The notes under the pieces were generated by a model, which was not told where the DNA came from, ran no database searches, and saw only the letters and a program-made list of their open reading frames with translations. DNA of 45,866 bases from CAYSGL01 sp964520985 (lineage in GTDB: Bacteria; Pseudomonadota; Alphaproteobacteria; Micavibrionales; Micavibrionaceae), in assembly GCA_964520985.1 (NCBI GenBank), contig CAZFPB010000007.1, positions 1 through 45,866 on the forward strand. The letters run 5' to 3'. The first letter of the stretch is position 1; each line of letters starts with the position of its first letter. A program made the position numbers and the translations under genes. This document shows, piece by piece, positions 1-8,483 of the stretch.

Positions 1-185
1 TCGCGCATCGGGATCGTGTACGAGAACACGAAGTTGTGCGCACCAATCTGCTCGACGAAATCCTTGTTCCGATGCTGCAGCTTGTGCTGAACCGACTCGT
101 GCGCGAACGACACGGTGCGTGACGTCACGGGATATTCGACTCCGCGCCACTGAAGCGGCGGGAGCAGATGGAGCGGGTCAGCCAT
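1..185 (-). CDS. DNA circulation (baseplate) protein, N-terminal part, cut by window edge
   Basis: The gene starts at 185 and runs off the left edge, leaving 61 residues. The N-terminus has PLQWRGVEYP, then a SFAHES stretch and a HKLQHRNKDFVEQIG segment. This pattern fits the N-terminal domain of the Mu gp43-like DNA circulation family, a baseplate-hub component of contractile phages that follows the tape measure gene. Its ATG overlaps the tape measure stop by one base (TAATG), so the two are probably co-translated. The family call rests on pattern and position, since the rest of the protein is outside the window. Confidence 0.62.
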   Translation of the reverse strand, partial: MADPLHLLPPLQWRGVEYPVTSRTVSFAHESVQHKLQHRNKDFVEQIGAHNFVFSYTIPMR

Positions 186-2470
186 TAGCCTTTGACGGGC
201 GAGGGAGTGTTGCCGCGGTTGGGGCCACCGCCAGCGCTGGCAATCTGCGCGGCTTTGAGCATCGTCTCGGCTGCCAGCTTCTGGTCCTCAGCGGCCTTGG
301 AGTTCGTGTCGGCAGCTTCCTTTTCCAAGCGCCGCATTTCTTTGAGTAGCTCAGTCTCACCAGAGTTGGCGAATTGGACAGAGGCTTCTGACGGGGCCGC
401 GCCGACGCCTTGAGCAACAGATCGCGCCGCTTGGCTGGTCGCCTCGCTGTCGTAGCGGCTCGGAGCGATCGAGCCGTCCGGGAGCGTCACCGGTACCGAG
501 TTGGCTGCACCGAGAACGGCGCCAAAGATCGACTCGAACACGCCCGGCTTGGAATCCTCAAGCTGCTGCTTGCGGAAGTTTCCGAGCACCTCACGAGCGC
601 GCTTCAGGCTTTCCGGGTTGTCGCCCTTGAGCCCACGGACCTCGTTCAGTTGCTTGCCGAGCGCCTCATCTGCGGCTTCGCGCTGCTCGAAATTCACTAC
701 GCCTGACGCGTAGAGCATCATCGCACCAGTGACGCCCAGGGCAGCACCATTCAGCACCGCGCCGGACATGTTCACGCCTTTGCCGTCGACCTTGATGGGG
801 CCAGCGCTGGACATTGCGCGAGATAGGCCGTCCTTGATCGTTGACCCAATCCGCGCACTGGCAATGTCCCACGCCACCTTGGCGGCGATGACCTGGCCGA
901 TGGTGGACAGCGGGTTGTCGACCAGGCCCTCGACGAACTTACCGAGCAGTCGCCCGAGCGTCTGGGCAACGGGAATGAGCTTGGTGAACTCGGGGATCAG
1001 CTTCGTAACGGTCGGGAGCAACTCGGTTCCTAGAACCGTGTTGAACTCCTTCATCGTCTCTTTGAAGATGAGATCGGGGTCGCCCATGCGCGAGTCGGCG
1101 CGGCGTCGGATCTCGGTATCGTCCAGCTTTGCGCCCGCGTACTGGCCAAACTCACGCTCGACAGCTGCGCGGCCGCTGCCCTTCTGCTGAGCCTCGGCGC
1201 TCGTGTAGACGGCGCTTAGACCCTTGAAGATCTTGCCGGACTCGGCACCGAACAGGCCGCCGGTCTTCATCACGTCGCCGCCCGTCTTGTCGAGGACGTC
1301 GAGCATGATCTCGAGCGGGTTGCGCAGCTTCGACGAGTCCGTTTTGGACTTCAGCGCATTCTCTGATCCGAGCAGCCCCGCGAACTTCTTGCGGTTCGTA
1401 ACGATGTCGTTCGACAGGCGAGCTGCAGCCGTCGATGCGTCTGCGCTGCTTTCCGCGCCACCGCGAGCAACGGCCATTTGGGCAAACGCGCCCATGGTAC
1501 GAAGCAGTTCCGGCCCGCCACCTTCGAAGGCTCGCGTTGCTGCGCCGAGCTTGCCGAAGTCCTTGGCGAGATCCTTCATCTCCACGGCGCCCATCGCACC
1601 CTGGACGGCAAGGGTTCCGAGTAGCTCCTTTAGCGCCTTCAGTCGCTCGGCTGGGTCCTGGATGCTGTCGGCCAGGACGTTGAACGCCTGACCCGCAGTG
1701 GCCCCGAGATCTCCCAGGTCCGTGTCCGTGGCAAGCGCGAGCTCGCCCATGTCCTTGATCAAGTCGCGGGCCGACTCGAGATCGCCCGTCTTGGTGACGA
1801 ACTCGCCCATCCCGGCCATGGCCTCACCACCGGTGAAGCCGCGAACGCCGCGCGACTCCTTGAGCAGCTGGCTCTTGAGCGCCGGATCGCCTGCCTGGTT
1901 CGCCAGCTTCGACGCCTGTGCCCCTTCGGACATTTGCGTCTGGATGGCATTGGAGACAGCGAAGCCGCCGCCGATAGCCAGCGCCGTGCCGCCGAGTGCG
2001 CCGACAGCTCGGAGCGAACCGCCAGCACTTCGACCGACCGCGCCAACCATGCCCTTTGCGGCCTGTTGACGCTCACGAAGCGCCAACGAAGCAGCACGGG
2101 CCGCCTTCCGCTCTTCCTGCTGGAAGTGGCGGTTGCGCATGTTTTGGCGCCAGCGGTCAGCCTTGTTCCGGTTGCGCTCCTCTTCCTGGAAGTGGCGATT
2201 CTTGAGGTTCTGTAGAAAGCGCTCGTTCTTGGTCTTCTCGCGAGCAACCTGGCGCTCAGCGATCAACGTGGCGCGAGCTGCTTCTTTCACCGGGTCGGCA
2301 GCGCGACTGCGTGCCATTGCCGGCGCGCCAGCAGATGCGCCGGTACCACGCACGCCAAACGTGCGATTCATGCGCGCGTTATGCTGGGCCGCCCGCTTCT
2401 CGATAGAAGCGAACGCCTTGTCGATGTTGGCAACACCGACGACGGAAAAGTCGTACTCGAGCAGCGCCAT
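185..2470 (-). CDS. tail tape measure protein
   Basis: This 761-residue protein is the longest in the tail module and sits after the tube and a chaperone-like gene, the standard tape measure place. The first 120 residues are basic and coiled-coil-like, with near repeats of NRHFQ(Q/E)EER around residues 90-120. A hydrophobic Gly/Ala segment lies near residues 140-170 (GGTALAIGGGFAVSNAI). The central region resembles phage minor-tail TMP domains (SRGVRGFTGGEAMAGMGEF, then an AGQAFNVLADS block). A second hydrophobic stretch lies near residue 590. The protein sets tail length and is ejected with the DNA. The ATG at 2470 follows the upstream stop by eight bases. Confidence 0.85.
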   Translation of the reverse strand: MALLEYDFSVVGVANIDKAFASIEKRAAQHNARMNRTFGVRGTGASAGAPAMARSRAADPVKEAARATLIAERQVAREKTKNERFLQNLKNRHFQEEERNRNKADRWRQNMRNRHFQQEERKAARAASLALRERQQAAKGMVGAVGRSAGGSLRAVGALGGTALAIGGGFAVSNAIQTQMSEGAQASKLANQAGDPALKSQLLKESRGVRGFTGGEAMAGMGEFVTKTGDLESARDLIKDMGELALATDTDLGDLGATAGQAFNVLADSIQDPAERLKALKELLGTLAVQGAMGAVEMKDLAKDFGKLGAATRAFEGGGPELLRTMGAFAQMAVARGGAESSADASTAAARLSNDIVTNRKKFAGLLGSENALKSKTDSSKLRNPLEIMLDVLDKTGGDVMKTGGLFGAESGKIFKGLSAVYTSAEAQQKGSGRAAVEREFGQYAGAKLDDTEIRRRADSRMGDPDLIFKETMKEFNTVLGTELLPTVTKLIPEFTKLIPVAQTLGRLLGKFVEGLVDNPLSTIGQVIAAKVAWDIASARIGSTIKDGLSRAMSSAGPIKVDGKGVNMSGAVLNGAALGVTGAMMLYASGVVNFEQREAADEALGKQLNEVRGLKGDNPESLKRAREVLGNFRKQQLEDSKPGVFESIFGAVLGAANSVPVTLPDGSIAPSRYDSEATSQAARSVAQGVGAAPSEASVQFANSGETELLKEMRRLEKEAADTNSKAAEDQKLAAETMLKAAQIASAGGGPNRGNTPSPVKG

Positions 2471-2478
2471 CTAGCGGG

Positions 2479-3267
2479 TTACTTCGACTCTTGGCGAGCG
2501 CGGTTCAGCGACTCAATCTCACGCGTTTTCGCGGTCAGCTCCATCGCGTCGATGACGTCGATGTCATGTGAGCTTGCCGTAGAGGTCAGGTCGGAGTCGT
2601 CGAGCGGCGACGACCAGAAGCCAATGCCCAAAGAGAACTTGGCGAGGTCGGATTGCAAAGAAGCGGGCAATTGCGCCCACTGGGATTCCAGGACGCGGGA
2701 CATGGACCAGACTCTTTCCGCAAACGAGGAGGCTAGATTCACCAAGTCCGGCGAGCTGAGATACAAGAAAGGGAACGCTTGCCCACCCTCCATCAGCTTC
2801 TTGATCCAGAGCTCGACGTCAGGGTCGTTGGGATAGGGCCCGTACTTCTGCTGCGTCAGCAGGTAAGCGTTGTAGAGGACGGCAATCTCATCCGCGCGGA
2901 GCTTGTCCAAGTCCTTGGCGCTGCGGAAAATGCGGCCGTAGATGGGCTGACCGTTCTCGTCATTCAGCTGCGGCTCGGACGTCACGCACGCCATGGCGAG
3001 CAGTTCCTTGGCCACCGCATCGCCAAGTACTTCGCGCATCGTCAGACCGGCTAGGTCATCGGCGCTGAAGCCCTTCTCACGCAAGCGCTTGTTGGCGTCG
3101 ATGCGTGCAGCGTCGTGCTTCTCGTGGGGCAGAACGGTGATTCGGATCTTACCGACCCAGTTGCCGTTTGCGTCACGGCGCGGGAAGTCGATGACCTCGC
3201 TCGGCGCCGGCGTCTCCGTGAGCTTCAGGAAAAGCTCACTCGGAGCGATGTCTTTTGGTGGCTGCAT
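2479..3267 (-). CDS. tail assembly chaperone-like protein (putative)
   Basis: This 262-residue protein lies between the tail tube gene and the tape measure gene, where contractile phages keep their tail assembly chaperones. I start it at 3267 because that ATG follows GGGAGGACGC; a longer in-frame start at 3342 would lie inside a stem-loop. The sequence is soluble and helical with no membrane segment. It has a region near residues 110-190 like phage tail-tube-associated E proteins (DELRADEIAVLYNAYLLTQ-type) and an acidic Ser/Asp-rich tail. No slippery sequence for a programmed frameshift was noticed. The role comes from position more than from a motif. Confidence 0.55.
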   Translation of the reverse strand: MQPPKDIAPSELFLKLTETPAPSEVIDFPRRDANGNWVGKIRITVLPHEKHDAARIDANKRLREKGFSADDLAGLTMREVLGDAVAKELLAMACVTSEPQLNDENGQPIYGRIFRSAKDLDKLRADEIAVLYNAYLLTQQKYGPYPNDPDVELWIKKLMEGGQAFPFLYLSSPDLVNLASSFAERVWSMSRVLESQWAQLPASLQSDLAKFSLGIGFWSSPLDDSDLTSTASSHDIDVIDAMELTAKTREIESLNRARQESK

Positions 3268-3285
3268 GCGTCCTCCCGCGAAAAC

Positions 3286-3336
3286 GAAAACCCCCGCACT
3301 GGCCGCACGTCGGGCGCGGTCAATTCGGGGGTTTTC
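3286..3336 (-). terminator. 11-bp perfect stem-loop between tail tube and chaperone genes
   Basis: GAAAACCCCCG at 3286-3296 and CGGGGGTTTTC at 3326-3336 are perfect reverse complements around a 29-base loop. On the transcribed (minus) strand the 3' arm is GGGGGTTTTC followed by GTTTTCG, so it resembles an intrinsic terminator or attenuator. It would reduce transcription from the abundant tube gene into the chaperone and tape measure genes. It could instead be an mRNA-stabilising stem for the tube message. Confidence 0.6.
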
Positions 3337-3402
3337 CGACACAAGCGCTCAAGTTCGTTGCAGGCTCCCGACAGCCGCAACGTGGCGCACGAACGAAGTC
3401 TT

Positions 3403-3777
3403 TCAGCCTTCGAGCGGCTTCAGCTCTCCGGTCCAAGTGAACGAGCCTTCGACGTTCGCACCGGCACTGCCGCTGATGGATACGGACTCGATCTTGCCCC
3501 GGCCGATGTAGTACTTGCGGCCAATCGGAATCTGCAGCGTCACGAACGCACGGTTCGCGCAGTCCTCTTGGAACTCGTCTTCGGTGCCACCGATGGGCAC
3601 AGCGAAACCGATCTCGATGGTGATGTCGCCGGGGCCTGGCGTGAATCCGCCCAGTCCCTCGTTCATCAGGTCAACGCGCTGGTTGCCTGAGTTGGTGACG
3701 ATGGAGACGGACGTGAGCTGAGTGAGCGCGTTGCCGTTGTAGAAAGCGCCAAGGCGCGCGTAGTCTTGTAGGGCCAA
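3403..3777 (-). CDS. tail tube protein
   Basis: This 124-residue, beta-rich protein follows the sheath gene and should form the inner tail tube around which the sheath contracts. The sequence opens with DYARLGAFYNGNALTQLTSV and carries a GDITIEIGFAVPIGG strand pair, both typical of small tube proteins of Mu/P2-like phages. The start is unusual: no ATG or GTG fits, and a TTG at 3777 preceded by AGAGG at eight bases is the best choice. A strong stem-loop follows the gene, consistent with high expression. Confidence 0.75.
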   Translation of the reverse strand: MALQDYARLGAFYNGNALTQLTSVSIVTNSGNQRVDLMNEGLGGFTPGPGDITIEIGFAVPIGGTEDEFQEDCANRAFVTLQIPIGRKYYIGRGKIESVSISGSAGANVEGSFTWTGELKPLEG

Positions 3778-3795
3778 ATGGCAAACCTCTGCGGA

Positions 3796-3854
3796 GCGGC
3801 CTTGGCCGCGGATTGACTGGAAAAACTGCGCGCGGCCCCGGACGCCGAAGCGTC
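3796..3854 (-). other. two stem-loops in the sheath-tube intergenic gap
   Basis: The 108-base gap 3778-3885 holds two perfect inverted repeats. On the minus strand GACGC-TTCG-GCGTC (3854-3841) is a five-pair stem with a UUCG tetraloop just after the sheath gene. GCGGCC and GGCCGC (3796-3809) form a second GC stem before the tube ribosome-binding site. A CAGTTTTTCC tract lies between them. They may set the relative levels of sheath and tube transcripts by partial termination or RNA processing. Confidence 0.45.
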
Positions 3855-3885
3855 AACAGGGCCGGCTAGGTGGCGTCTCTGCGAA

Positions 3886-5436
3886 TCAGCCGGTGCTGAC
3901 TTCGGCGACGCGGGTCGTGATCTGGTCGAGCCAGTCGATGGTGTGGAAGTCGAACGCCGACTCTGCGCGACCGCCCGCAGCGGGGCTCTTTACCACGCTG
4001 ATGGACGCCTTCATCGCAGGGAGCTCCTGCACTTGGCCAGCGTCGTTGTACTCGTCCATCAGTTGCGTGATGGACGACTTGATCATCGACGGGCGGACCA
4101 CATCACGGATGAGGCGCTGATTCGGGTTGATGCTCCCGTCAGCGAGCCGCTCGTCGTCCTTGAACTTCTTGTTGCCGTAGTTGTTGGCGTAGCGGACCAA
4201 CAGATCGTCCGTGAACTTGTCCGGCGTGCTGACCTTGTTGGTGCGAGCAACACGGGAATCCGACACGGTTCCGGCGGCGTTCTTGCTGCGGGTCGTGTTG
4301 GACTGGACGAGGCTGGCCCCGAAGTCGTCCGACTTGATGGGCGTCAGGCCATCGATGATCGCGTCTTCGATGTCGTCGCCATCCGGCCAATCCGCAGTGC
4401 TGTACGCGGGCAGCAGGATGCCGTTGAGCGACGTGCTGTTGAAGTTGTACGACGGATCGAGCTGCTCTTGCTTCTGACGGATCGCAGCGATGGCGCCGGC
4501 AATCTCAGCGCAGTCGTGTTCGCTGTTCGGCTGCCAGGCGACCTGAAGACGCTCGTAGTTGAGGCCGGTCGCCAGGGTCTGGCCCGTCGCGAGAGAGCCC
4601 GTGTAGGCCGAAATGCACACCGAACGGAGACCGCGCTTTGGCTCACTCTTGGTCGTGATGTGCGTCTTGAACAGGCCGAGAACGGTCGACGTGTTGCCGC
4701 TCGTAACGATGTAGTACTTGCGGACCGCATCGAGAGCCGCGAGAGCCGTCGTGATGTTGGCCGCTTCGGTCGTGGAGCCCTCGACGCCAGCCGCGCCACT
4801 GCCCAGGAACGCACCGCCAGCACTGGCCGTGGTCCCGACGCCGGACGTGATCTCAGCGCGCGCCCGAATGACACCGAGCGTCGCCGTGCCCTGGCTGGTG
4901 CCCTTGAGCTTGGCAGTGACCGTGACCGTTCCGGACGCATTCGCCGCGGTGACAGGGAGCCACGTCTTGGCATTGATGGCCGCGACGATGCCGTCACCGA
5001 TCTGGGTCGGCGTGTCACCCGAGGCGAACGTGTACTGGCAAAGCTCGCCAGCAATGGTCACCGAGAGCGTGCCGGTGCCGGACGCGTTGGTGGCAAGCGT
5101 CAGCACCCAGGTGGCCGCGATTGGTGAGCCACCCGACGTCTCAGAGACCGGGAGCGCCCAGACCTTGGCGTCCTTGTTGACCTTGAGAAACTTGCGGATT
5201 CCGCGGTGGATCGGTGACCCAGCGCCGCCGCCGTCCTCGGCCGTCTTCTCGTTGCGAACCGGGTAGAGCGTGCCGGCCGTCCAGGTGCCGGTTGAAACCT
5301 TCGGCATCACGAAGACAACTTCGCGAACACCAGCAGCTGCCGAGCTCGGGCCCTGGGCGAAGACAACTTCGGCGTAGTTTCCGGGCGTGCGATAGGTCGC
5401 ATCAACCCCGAGGACGGGATGCACAAGTGTGCTCAT
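3886..5436 (-). CDS. contractile tail sheath protein
   Basis: This 516-residue protein is the contractile sheath. The N-terminus (PVLGVDATYRTPGNYAEVVF) and a variable Thr/Gly-rich insert around residues 105-215 are typical of Mu gpL/phi-type sheaths. The conserved C-terminal region has NYGNKKFKDDERLADGS, then a block with RDVVRPSMIKSSITQLMDEY, and ends with the TIDWLDQITTRV strand that interlocks neighbouring subunits. Its ATG overlaps the stop of the upstream small gene (ATGA). It identifies the virus as a contractile-tail phage. Confidence 0.88.
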   Translation of the reverse strand: MSTLVHPVLGVDATYRTPGNYAEVVFAQGPSSAAAGVREVVFVMPKVSTGTWTAGTLYPVRNEKTAEDGGGAGSPIHRGIRKFLKVNKDAKVWALPVSETSGGSPIAATWVLTLATNASGTGTLSVTIAGELCQYTFASGDTPTQIGDGIVAAINAKTWLPVTAANASGTVTVTAKLKGTSQGTATLGVIRARAEITSGVGTTASAGGAFLGSGAAGVEGSTTEAANITTALAALDAVRKYYIVTSGNTSTVLGLFKTHITTKSEPKRGLRSVCISAYTGSLATGQTLATGLNYERLQVAWQPNSEHDCAEIAGAIAAIRQKQEQLDPSYNFNSTSLNGILLPAYSTADWPDGDDIEDAIIDGLTPIKSDDFGASLVQSNTTRSKNAAGTVSDSRVARTNKVSTPDKFTDDLLVRYANNYGNKKFKDDERLADGSINPNQRLIRDVVRPSMIKSSITQLMDEYNDAGQVQELPAMKASISVVKSPAAGGRAESAFDFHTIDWLDQITTRVAEVSTG

Positions 5437-5756
5437 CAGGCGGATTCCTTCTTGGAAGTGGTCTTGGCGGCGGGAGCGAACGCGCCTTCACGGAGCTCGA
5501 CCGCTACGAACTGGACGCCAAAGTGCGATGCCGTCTCGGGATCCGCCGGGAACACGTCGCCAGCGCGCAGGTGCTTGACCATGCGCGCAGCCTCTCGACT
5601 GCCCGCTTCGCACTCGTACGGCTGCGAAACTGCTTCGTACTTGCCGGTTTCCGGGTTGAGTTTGCGACCGACGTAACGTGCGGCCTGACCGGCTGCCATT
5701 GGCGCGAACGGCTCAAATGGCATCGCTTCTCCACGGGGGTGGAATCGCAGTTTCAT
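5436..5756 (-). CDS. small protein upstream of sheath (DUF2635-like)
   Basis: This 106-residue protein starts at 5756 behind AGGAG at eight bases and is translationally coupled to the sheath gene. It begins MKLRFHPRGEAMPFEP and has AARMVKHLRAGDVFPAD in the middle. That resembles the short DUF2635-type proteins found directly upstream of the sheath in Mu-like phages, which contain a LRRLxDGDVxxA-like segment. The C-terminus is Ala/Lys-rich. The assignment is by pattern and position, and the function of that family is not settled. Confidence 0.45.
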   Translation of the reverse strand: MKLRFHPRGEAMPFEPFAPMAAGQAARYVGRKLNPETGKYEAVSQPYECEAGSREAARMVKHLRAGDVFPADPETASHFGVQFVAVELREGAFAPAAKTTSKKESA

Positions 5757-5792
5757 GCGTGTAACTCCTGTGAGCGCCCGATGGGGGTGCGC

Positions 5793-6245
5793 TCAGAATT
5801 TGCGGGCGAGATCAACCATCCGATGAGCCATCTCCTGTTCGAAGACGCGGCCCGCTGCGGTGGTTGCTCGGTAGAGAAATTTGAACGGGCGATTGCCCGG
5901 GTGATTCACGGAGCGGCGAAAGACCATCTGGCCACCGCTGCGGAACGCGAGAGTCTTGCGTCTCCGCGCCGTGATCTTGTGTGGCTTTGCGCCGCGGTCG
6001 ATCGCAGCCGCGTGACCCGCCTTGTTGCGCAGGCTGACGATCAGTCGCTTGCCGCCGCGGTTGATGACCTTGAAGTCAGTCTTGCGCTGAAGCTCGCCGG
6101 TTCGCGGCGTAAACGTCGGGTGCTTCCAGACGTAATCGACACCGAACTTTCCGGCGTCTTCTGCGACCTCTTCGACCGTTGCGCGATGCTTCGTTACGAA
6201 ACGGCTGTGGGCCTTTTCGAGCTGCGCCAGGTTGAGGAAAGCCAC
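5793..6245 (-). CDS. HK97 gp10-like tail completion protein (putative)
   Basis: This 150-residue basic protein starts with GTG at 6245, one base after the upstream stop. The order is an N-terminal helix, the TFTPRTGELQRKTDF strand region, SLRNKAGHAAAIDRGAKPH, and a C-terminal helix ending in MVDLARKF. The GHAAAIDRGAKPH segment resembles the A-x-x-x-E-x-G-x-x-P core of HK97 gp10-like/minor tail proteins, which join the tail to the connector. Its place between connector genes and the sheath supports this. Confidence 0.5.
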   Translation of the reverse strand: MAFLNLAQLEKAHSRFVTKHRATVEEVAEDAGKFGVDYVWKHPTFTPRTGELQRKTDFKVINRGGKRLIVSLRNKAGHAAAIDRGAKPHKITARRRKTLAFRSGGQMVFRRSVNHPGNRPFKFLYRATTAAGRVFEQEMAHRMVDLARKF

Positions 6246-6246
6246 G

Positions 6247-7002
6247 TCAGCCGCTTTGAATCGGAACGTCGGACGAGCCTTGAATCAGGTCCGGATAGAC
6301 CTGTTCGCCGTCGCCAACACTGAGCGAAACGTCGACAGCATCGAAGCTCTCAAATGCGTCGAGCTCATCGCTGGCAACCTCGGTCGTCTCGAGAGTGAAG
6401 ATCGTGGACCAGTACAGCTTGTGCGATTCGTCGCCGCCGTACTGCGCTTCACCGAAGCCAACCTGGTTCACCAGGCGCACCGACGAAAGACCGCCTGTGC
6501 CCGGGAAGAACTGCAGAGCGCCGTCCTCGTACGCTGAGTGTCCACGCTGGCGGATGACCAGCCAGAGCAGTTTGCCGATTCCCTGGCAGATGTCCGAGAC
6601 CTTCCGGACGCCTTCGATGTCGAGCGGACCAAGGACGTAGTGCAAGAGCCATTGCTGGCGCACTTGGCCCTGGTCGATCAGAAATTCTTCGTACGTCGGC
6701 GAACCGGTACGATGCAGGCACAAGAGCGGGAACGCCGTCTTGCGCTGGCTCATCAACTGCGCACTGGGCTCAAATGGCAGCTTGTCTTGGACCGGTCGCG
6801 TGCCAGAGAGCCCATGCGTAACAGGAAGCGCCGCAACGACACGTTCCCAGGGTTCGCCAAACTCGTAGTTGATGGCCGCCGCGAACAGCTCCAAAAGGCG
6901 GTCACGCGTGCCATCAAGCGCAGCGAATGACCCGTTGTAGTCCGAGGGGTTGAGCGGGAACGTGGTTCCGCCGATGCCCTGGTACAGCGTGTCGATGCTC
7001 AT
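6247..7002 (-). CDS. conserved phage protein in head-tail joining region
   Basis: This 251-residue protein has an ATGA overlap with the gene before it. It contains PFEPSAQLMSQRKTAFPLL, then a beta-rich middle (QQWLLHYVLGPLD) and SAYEDGALQFFPGTGG. Unknown phage proteins between the connector and the sheath with this size often serve as tail terminators or neck proteins, and the YWSTIFTLETTE strand near residue 205 would fit a tail-terminator fold. No catalytic motif or membrane segment is visible. I do not recognise the family with certainty. Confidence 0.45.
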   Translation of the reverse strand: MSIDTLYQGIGGTTFPLNPSDYNGSFAALDGTRDRLLELFAAAINYEFGEPWERVVAALPVTHGLSGTRPVQDKLPFEPSAQLMSQRKTAFPLLCLHRTGSPTYEEFLIDQGQVRQQWLLHYVLGPLDIEGVRKVSDICQGIGKLLWLVIRQRGHSAYEDGALQFFPGTGGLSSVRLVNQVGFGEAQYGGDESHKLYWSTIFTLETTEVASDELDAFESFDAVDVSLSVGDGEQVYPDLIQGSSDVPIQSG

Positions 7003-7451
7003 TCGATCTGCGCTTCAATCGGTGCGGCTCGGAGCTTCCAGTGGATGGCTCGATCTGCGCGCACTTCGGTGATTCGGTAGAAAGCGCCGTTCGGGTGCTT
7101 AGGGCCGACGATGCGCAGGACACGCGAGCCTCCGGTGCCAAGGGTCGTCGCCTGGAGCTCGTCCATCGTGATGCCGCCACCGGTGAACTCGCTGGTGATG
7201 GGGCCGACTTCGATGGTGCCAGAGGAGATACTGCCGACCGCGATCTCGTCGTCTGTCAGCCAGCGCACCTTGGGCGGTTGGCCATCGGTCTCGGTGATGG
7301 GGAACGAGTCTTCGAAGCGCGTGCCGTCACCGGAGTAGGTGCCGGTCCAGGACACCGCGAGAAGCTCGACGGTGTGCGGCCGCAACCCCATCCGCCCAGG
7401 GATGGCCCTCTTCGCCCGAGCAAGACGCTTGAACGAGTCAGCGGCCACCAT
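6999..7451 (-). CDS. putative neck or connector protein
   Basis: This 150-residue protein starts at 7451, where ATG overlaps the previous stop (ATGA); an upstream in-frame start is less likely. It begins with the basic helix DSFKRLARAKRAIPG and then is mostly beta strand: an HTVELLAVSWTGTYSGDG stretch, several Ile/Thr-rich strands, and GSRVLRIVGPKHPNGAFYRITEV. The position between the gp6-like gene and a tail-terminator-like gene suggests a head-closure or neck role, which is inference only. Confidence 0.4.
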   Translation of the reverse strand: MVAADSFKRLARAKRAIPGRMGLRPHTVELLAVSWTGTYSGDGTRFEDSFPITETDGQPPKVRWLTDDEIAVGSISSGTIEVGPITSEFTGGGITMDELQATTLGTGGSRVLRIVGPKHPNGAFYRITEVRADRAIHWKLRAAPIEAQIE

Positions 7452-8053
7452 CAGTAAACGCTCATCGTCTGCGCACCAGCTCGACGCCGTGCCCACATCG
7501 ACTGAACACCCAGCACAGCCGCCAACTGGTCACGCCAGTAGGCCAGTTCTGCACCAAGGTTCCCGAACGTGGTCACGCTGCCAGACGAGTACCATTCGAT
7601 CTCATCGACAGCCTTAAGCGAACCCTCGCCGTGCGATTCGACCATCTTGGTCTTCACGCCTGCGATTTGCCGCAGAATCTCCCGCACGATCGTTTCCGGC
7701 CCCTCGACGGTCACCGGGTATGTGCCCGAGTGCGTGCCGGTGAGTTGGACCGTGATAGCCGCGCCGGAGATAGACTGGACCGTGGCGATTTCCTGCCGCG
7801 AGTCCACGTCAATCACAACCCGATTGCCGGCCGCTAATCCCGTGGCGTCCGCCAAGGTGAGCGCAACCGGTGTCGGGGTCGCTGCTGCGGTGACGGAGGT
7901 GGCGCTCGTTGTCGATGCGCCGCCGGACAAGTACGGTTGGATCACCTGCTCGAAGATCGCAACGATGTCGACCCACGGCGACGCCCCGTTGGACAGGACG
8001 TTGTAGCCGAGTTCCGCCTTGATTCGCGCGATCTCCGAGGTCAGAAGTGCCAT
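7451..8053 (-). CDS. head-tail connector-like protein (putative)
   Basis: This 200-residue protein starts at the ATG at 8053, five bases after the previous stop; an in-frame start further upstream would lie in the neighbouring gene. It has an N-terminal helical part (MALLTSEIARIKAELGYN, IFEQVIQPYL), a central beta insert around residues 55-115 (ALTLADATGLAAGNRVVIDV, like a small beta-barrel hub) and a C-terminal helical part (EIEWYSSGSVTTFGNLGAEL). The split helical protein next to the capsid gene fits an adaptor or connector. Family not recognised. Confidence 0.42.
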   Translation of the reverse strand: MALLTSEIARIKAELGYNVLSNGASPWVDIVAIFEQVIQPYLSGGASTTSATSVTAAATPTPVALTLADATGLAAGNRVVIDVDSRQEIATVQSISGAAITVQLTGTHSGTYPVTVEGPETIVREILRQIAGVKTKMVESHGEGSLKAVDEIEWYSSGSVTTFGNLGAELAYWRDQLAAVLGVQSMWARRRAGAQTMSVY

Positions 8054-8057
8054 GCCG

Positions 8058-8474
8058 TTACTGAGCGAGGTAGCGGTATGAGATGGCGTACGTGTCGACC
8101 GCCGCAGCAGTCGTCCCGCCAACAATCACGCGGGCCCGGATGTACCGGAAGCCGTACGCACCGGTGGGAGCCGGCACAGCCTTGGTGACAGACGCGTCGG
8201 CGCCACCGGTGCCGGTCGCCAGGACCACGTTGGCCGCGTTGTTCGGCGTGCCAGCGATGTCGATCCAGGTCGAGTTGTCATCGCTGCCCTGCCACTGTGC
8301 GGCAAGGGTGACCGTGCTGGTCTCTGCGTCGACCAGGTAGACCGCCGAGAGGGTTCCGGGCGTGATGTTCTGCGCCTGAAGCGTGGCACCGGCAGCGCCG
8401 CTACCAACAACAACAGTGTCGAGGTTGCCCGACGTTGCCGTCGTAACCGTGTACTTGCGAGATGCGATCCGCAT
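8058..8474 (-). CDS. small beta-rich structural protein downstream of capsid gene
   Basis: This 138-residue protein starts at 8474 behind a strong AGGAGGCACC ribosome site, ten bases after the capsid stop. It is a beta-sandwich type sequence: repeated Thr/Val/Ala strands, AAQWQGSDDNSTWIDIAGT, and FRYIRARVIVGGTTAA. That pattern (strands, then a Trp-containing hairpin, then YIRARV) recurs in phage decoration or fibre-like domains. A very similar layout is seen in the protein at 11171-11602. High expression and location suggest a virion surface protein. Confidence 0.5.
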   Translation of the reverse strand: MRIASRKYTVTTATSGNLDTVVVGSGAAGATLQAQNITPGTLSAVYLVDAETSTVTLAAQWQGSDDNSTWIDIAGTPNNAANVVLATGTGGADASVTKAVPAPTGAYGFRYIRARVIVGGTTAAAVDTYAISYRYLAQ

Positions 8475-8483
8475 GGTGCCTCC

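Noticed and set aside
3943..5127. Long plus-strand frame (394 codons) opposite the sheath gene
   Set aside because: It is antisense to a confident sheath protein, is Arg-rich with no domain, and such long antisense frames are common in GC-rich DNA.
5214..6323. Plus-strand frame of 369 codons opposite the sheath start and two small genes
   Set aside because: Arg/Ser-rich shadow of three coupled minus-strand genes; no domain recognised.
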